Assembly (NCBI GenBank): GCA_964549785.1
Contig: CAZJXA010000051.1
Location: forward strand, 1-17,907
Direction of reading: 5' to 3'
Length of the DNA stretch: 17,907 nucleotides
From: JBEIUO01 sp964549785
GTDB taxonomy: Bacteria; Planctomycetota; Phycisphaerae; Phycisphaerales; UBA1924
Shown here: piece after piece, positions 15,307-17,907 of the stretch
Layout: every line of letters starts with the position of its first letter
Numbering within the stretch: position 1 is the stretch's first letter
The notes under the pieces: model-generated
The model's input: the letters and a program-made list of their open reading frames with translations, nothing else
What the model was told of the DNA's origin: nothing
Database searches by the model: none
Position numbers and translations under genes: made by a program

Positions 15307-15339
15307 AAAAGCCGCCGCGGCCCATTTAAGGCCGCGGCG
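15307..15339 (-). terminator. Rho-independent terminator after the secretin gene
   Basis: CGCCGCGGCC (15313-15322) pairs perfectly over 10 bases with GGCCGCGGCG (15330-15339), loop of 7. Read on the minus strand the stem is followed by GCTTTTCC. It begins 11 bases past the secretin stop, so it should end or attenuate the secretin transcript before the TPR gene. The T run is short, so partial read-through is likely. Confidence 0.6.
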
Positions 15340-15350
15340 ACCGGGAGAAA

Positions 15351-17663
15351 TCACTTGTTGCCGAAATCGGAGCCGTCGTTGGTCGGTGCATTCGCGGTCG
15401 GTGTCGATTGCGAATCGAAGTCGGTCGGGGTCGGCATGGTGGTGCCCTGGCCGAAGAAGTTGGTGGCGGCGGTCGGGTTCGTCTGGAACCAGGCTTTATT
15501 GAACCGCCACGTTCCGCCCATCACGCCGCGGGTAAAGAACGTGGGGGCGGTTGCGTTGTTGATCGCGGGCGACGTATTGAAGCTGGCGAAGGTGTTGGGG
15601 TTGGTCGCGTCGGCGGTGTTCCCAGTGCTGAGCTCGGCAGCCTCGGCGTTCACCGATCCGTCGTTCACCGCCGCGACACCTGTCGTTGCGGCGTCGAATT
15701 CGCCGAACGTGCCCTGGTTCGGGTTCCCGACCCCGTCGCCGCTGTGGGCGGTGAAGGTGGGTTTAGGTGCTTCAGCGGGGAAGCCTGCCGCGAAGGTGAA
15801 GGTGGTGTTCGAATTGGTCGGCTCGATCCCCGAGCGACGCAGGATCGTGCCGGACTCGCCGTGGATAACGTCCTCCAGCATGCTCCGTCCGGGCCAGCGA
15901 CGCACTTCGCCGCCCAACCGCTCGCGCATTTCAATCGCCTCGGGCTGACGCGGGTTCAGGCTCAGCGACTGACGCGTCTTGAGCAGCGCCCGCTCCGTGT
16001 CACCCTCGGCGGCGAGGCGTTCGGCCTCGATGTTCTTGAGAGCGGTCATCTTGTCGCGGCTCCAGCGGAGGACGCCCTCGCGTGATCCGGCCCGGGCCTT
16101 CTCGACGTATTCCTCGCCGCGTTCGCCCGCCTCGGCCAATTGTGCATCGTTGACGATGGTGGGGGTGATCAGGAAGATGATCTCGCTGCGCTGGGTTTCG
16201 TCCTCGTTGCCGCGGAACGCCGCCCCGAGGAGGGGGATGTCTCCGAGGAACGGGACTTGGCGGCGAACGGTTTCGGTCGATTCGCGGAACAACCCGCCCA
16301 GTACGATCGTCTGCCCGTCACGGACCATCACGTTGGTCACGAGTTCGTTGGTGATCTCGTCTGGAATAGTGACGGTGGAGCCCGAGGAATCGCTCGTTTC
16401 GCGGATCACCGCTTCCGAAACTTGCGGCTTGAGTTCCATCCGGATCGTCCCTTCGTTGGTGACGAACGGACGGAAGTAGAGCTGGGTGCCTGTGTCGAGA
16501 AACTCGACCGTCTGCGTCGTGGCCGTGTCGGTGGAGGTCGTCTGGAGATACCCGACCTTGCGGCCGACCAGCACCCGGCTCGACTGGCGGTTGAGGGCCA
16601 GAATCTTGGGATTAGAGAGGATGGTCGTGTCCGTTACTTCATCGAGGACGCGGAGGAAGACCGCGACATCGTTGGAGACAACGCCGACCTTCAGCCCGCC
16701 GGGGCCGGCGGTGTTGCCCACCGTGCTGGAGCCCGCGCCGCCGCCGCCATCGGTCGGGAACGCTCCCGTGCTGCCGGGTGCGGTCCGCCCGCCGATCAGC
16801 GCGTTGGTGGCTTGCAAAGGTCCGCCTACGCCCACGAAATCGCTGAAATCGATGTCTGCGATGATGGAGAAGTCGACGCCGAAAGCGTTGTTCTCCGTGA
16901 GTTGCGTCTGGAGGATGGTCGCCTCGACCAGGACCTGCGTCGGGCGCGTGTCCAACTGCGCCACCAGCGTCTCGATCTCCGCGACGTTCGCCTCGAAGTC
17001 GATCACGACGAGCATCGCGTCGTGCGCGTACTCGTCGTTGCCCATCGGGGTGTCGCCCACGGCCGGAAAGGCCGCCGTCTTGCCGTTCGTCTTGATCTGG
17101 CCGGCCTCGCTGAGCAGCGGCTTCACAAACTCCGCGGCGTCGACCGCGTTGAGGTAGTTGAGGCGGAGCACTTTCGAGACCTTGACCATCTGCTCTTTCT
17201 CGAGGGCGTTGATCTCCTCGAGGGTGTACACGTAGATGAAGTTTCCTTCCTCGATGTAGCCGTAGCCGTTGACGTTGAGGATGGAGTCGAGTGCCTCATG
17301 GAACGTGACGTTGTACAGGTTGGCCGTCACCCGAGCCGAAACGTTCTTGCTGGCGATGATGTTCCGCTGGCTCTGGATCGAGAGCATCTCCAGCACGTTG
17401 GCGAGATCCTCGTCGTTGACATGAAGATCAACGATGTTGTTGTCGTCGATGCTGACCTTGGCATCGGGGTTTAGCTCGCCGCGCGGGGTGTCCTCGGCCG
17501 TCTCCCGCACCTGGGGGGCACGACCCGGCGCATTCTCCGAGGCGTTTTGCGCCAAGGTCGCAGCGCTGCCCGCCAGAAGGGCGAGCGATGCCGCCGTCTG
17601 ACCCAGCCGGGTTTTGTTCAAGGAACGGACTGTGGACCGGACCGGATTGGGCGTAGTCGCCAT
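15351..17663 (-). CDS. Secretin (GspD/PilQ superfamily outer-membrane channel) with extended C-terminus
   Basis: A 770-residue outer-membrane secretin, the gated pore of type II secretion or type IV pilus systems. Start ATG 17663 has GAGGGTG upstream (complement of 17669-17675) and is followed by a signal peptide to about residue 39 (QTAASLALLAGSAATLAQN). Residues 75-145 form an STN/N0-like domain (LHVNDEDLANVLEMLSIQSQ). Residues 163-240 form an N1-like domain (VLRLNYLNAVDAAEFVKPLL). The secretin core spans about 243-505: VLVEATILQTQL (244-255), a glycine-rich insert at 292-324, the gate segment, and the signature VPFLGDIPLLGAAFR (470-484) ending IIFLITPTIV. After the core come about 265 extra residues: a TPR-like helical unit (545-585, AAEGDTERALLKTRQSLSLN), then an Asn/Thr/Ala-rich low-complexity tail. 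No other Gsp/Pil gene is adjacent except the TPR lipoprotein; GspD versus PilQ cannot be decided. Confidence 0.94.
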   Translation of the reverse strand: MATTPNPVRSTVRSLNKTRLGQTAASLALLAGSAATLAQNASENAPGRAPQVRETAEDTPRGELNPDAKVSIDDNNIVDLHVNDEDLANVLEMLSIQSQRNIIASKNVSARVTANLYNVTFHEALDSILNVNGYGYIEEGNFIYVYTLEEINALEKEQMVKVSKVLRLNYLNAVDAAEFVKPLLSEAGQIKTNGKTAAFPAVGDTPMGNDEYAHDAMLVVIDFEANVAEIETLVAQLDTRPTQVLVEATILQTQLTENNAFGVDFSIIADIDFSDFVGVGGPLQATNALIGGRTAPGSTGAFPTDGGGGAGSSTVGNTAGPGGLKVGVVSNDVAVFLRVLDEVTDTTILSNPKILALNRQSSRVLVGRKVGYLQTTSTDTATTQTVEFLDTGTQLYFRPFVTNEGTIRMELKPQVSEAVIRETSDSSGSTVTIPDEITNELVTNVMVRDGQTIVLGGLFRESTETVRRQVPFLGDIPLLGAAFRGNEDETQRSEIIFLITPTIVNDAQLAEAGERGEEYVEKARAGSREGVLRWSRDKMTALKNIEAERLAAEGDTERALLKTRQSLSLNPRQPEAIEMRERLGGEVRRWPGRSMLEDVIHGESGTILRRSGIEPTNSNTTFTFAAGFPAEAPKPTFTAHSGDGVGNPNQGTFGEFDAATTGVAAVNDGSVNAEAAELSTGNTADATNPNTFASFNTSPAINNATAPTFFTRGVMGGTWRFNKAWFQTNPTAATNFFGQGTTMPTPTDFDSQSTPTANAPTNDGSDFGNK

Positions 17664-17907
17664 AAACGCACCCTCGTCTAATCGTGTGTGGAAAAACTTT
17701 GGAACCCTGGGGAGACGAACGCTGGAGTTTTCGGGCGGTGCTCTCCGGGCCGGTAACCCCTGTATTGGGGTAACGCCCAGAAACCGACGTCCGAAAGCCT
17801 CCGCGAATTCTTCGTCCGATCAGAACGCCGACTTTCAGGGAAGACTCCGGACTATGCGGGGTGTGCCCGCACAAACCGAACCGTGGGCGCGGGAAACGCG
17901 ACCAAAC
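17664..17907 (-). promoter_or_regulatory. Non-coding leader/upstream region of the secretin gene with two hairpins
   Basis: No gene is visible in these 244 bases on either strand. Two inverted repeats stand out: ACCCC (17756-17760) with GGGGT (17767-17771), loop TGTATT, extended by GT/AC across one mismatch (17753-17774); and TGCGGG (17855-17860) with CCCGCA (17866-17871), loop GTGTG. The first is also flanked by GGGC/GCCC on the minus strand, giving a longer imperfect stem. They may be leader RNA structure or protein-binding sites. I recognise no riboswitch class and no convincing promoter boxes. Confidence 0.3.

Noticed and set aside
16140..17474. Long plus-strand open frame (444 codons) opposite the secretin gene
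   Set aside because: It is the antisense of a well-supported secretin. The translation is rich in Asp, Arg, His and Val with no domain, as expected of a mirror frame in GC-rich DNA.
1..17907. CRISPR arrays, tRNA/rRNA genes, insertion sequences, phage genes
   Set aside because: No regularly spaced repeats, cloverleaf, rRNA segment, transposase or phage structural motif was seen by eye on either strand.

Overview
The window looks like chromosomal DNA of a high-GC member of the Planctomycetota, or more broadly the PVC group. The evidence is a planctomycete-type ECF sigma factor overlapping a membrane Ser/Thr kinase with a C-terminal formylglycine-generating-enzyme-like (FGE/SUMF1) domain, a pseudopilin with the H-X9-DG motif typical of PVC bacteria, and the HpnC/HpnD/HpnE squalene route. 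I see no insertion sequence, phage gene, CRISPR array, tRNA or rRNA. Genes are densely packed, and most gaps are under 270 bases. Phylum placement is inferred from gene families, not from a marker tree.

Layout: (1) 1-4462, plus strand: a tight four-gene operon of an ECF sigma factor (5' end cut by the window edge), a transmembrane Ser/Thr kinase with an FGE-like domain, and two proteins I do not recognise. (2) 4551-5075: ribosomal protein L19 (rplS) on its own, with hairpins on both sides. (3) 5137-9605: ispH on the minus strand, divergent from hpnC-hpnD-hpnE on the plus strand. IspH makes the C5 isoprenoid units; HpnD, HpnC and HpnE convert farnesyl diphosphate to squalene, the precursor of hopanoids, sterols or C30 carotenoids. 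(4) 9777-11227, plus: a small membrane-anchored protein and an H-X9-DG pseudopilin. (5) 11322-13804: a PduO-type cobalamin adenosyltransferase (minus), divergent from the exonuclease recJ (plus). (6) 13791-17663, minus: a secretin with an unusual C-terminal extension, then a TPR lipoprotein whose 3' end overlaps the 3' end of recJ by 14 bases. The last 244 bases are a non-coding leader of the secretin gene with two hairpins.

The most interesting parts are the ECF/kinase/two-orphan operon, which has the shape of a trans-envelope signalling unit with two undescribed partners; the secretin plus TPR lipoprotein pair; and a terminator-like hairpin for the minus strand lying inside the recJ coding region. 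No clearly new system can be proven from this sequence alone. The first operon is the best candidate.
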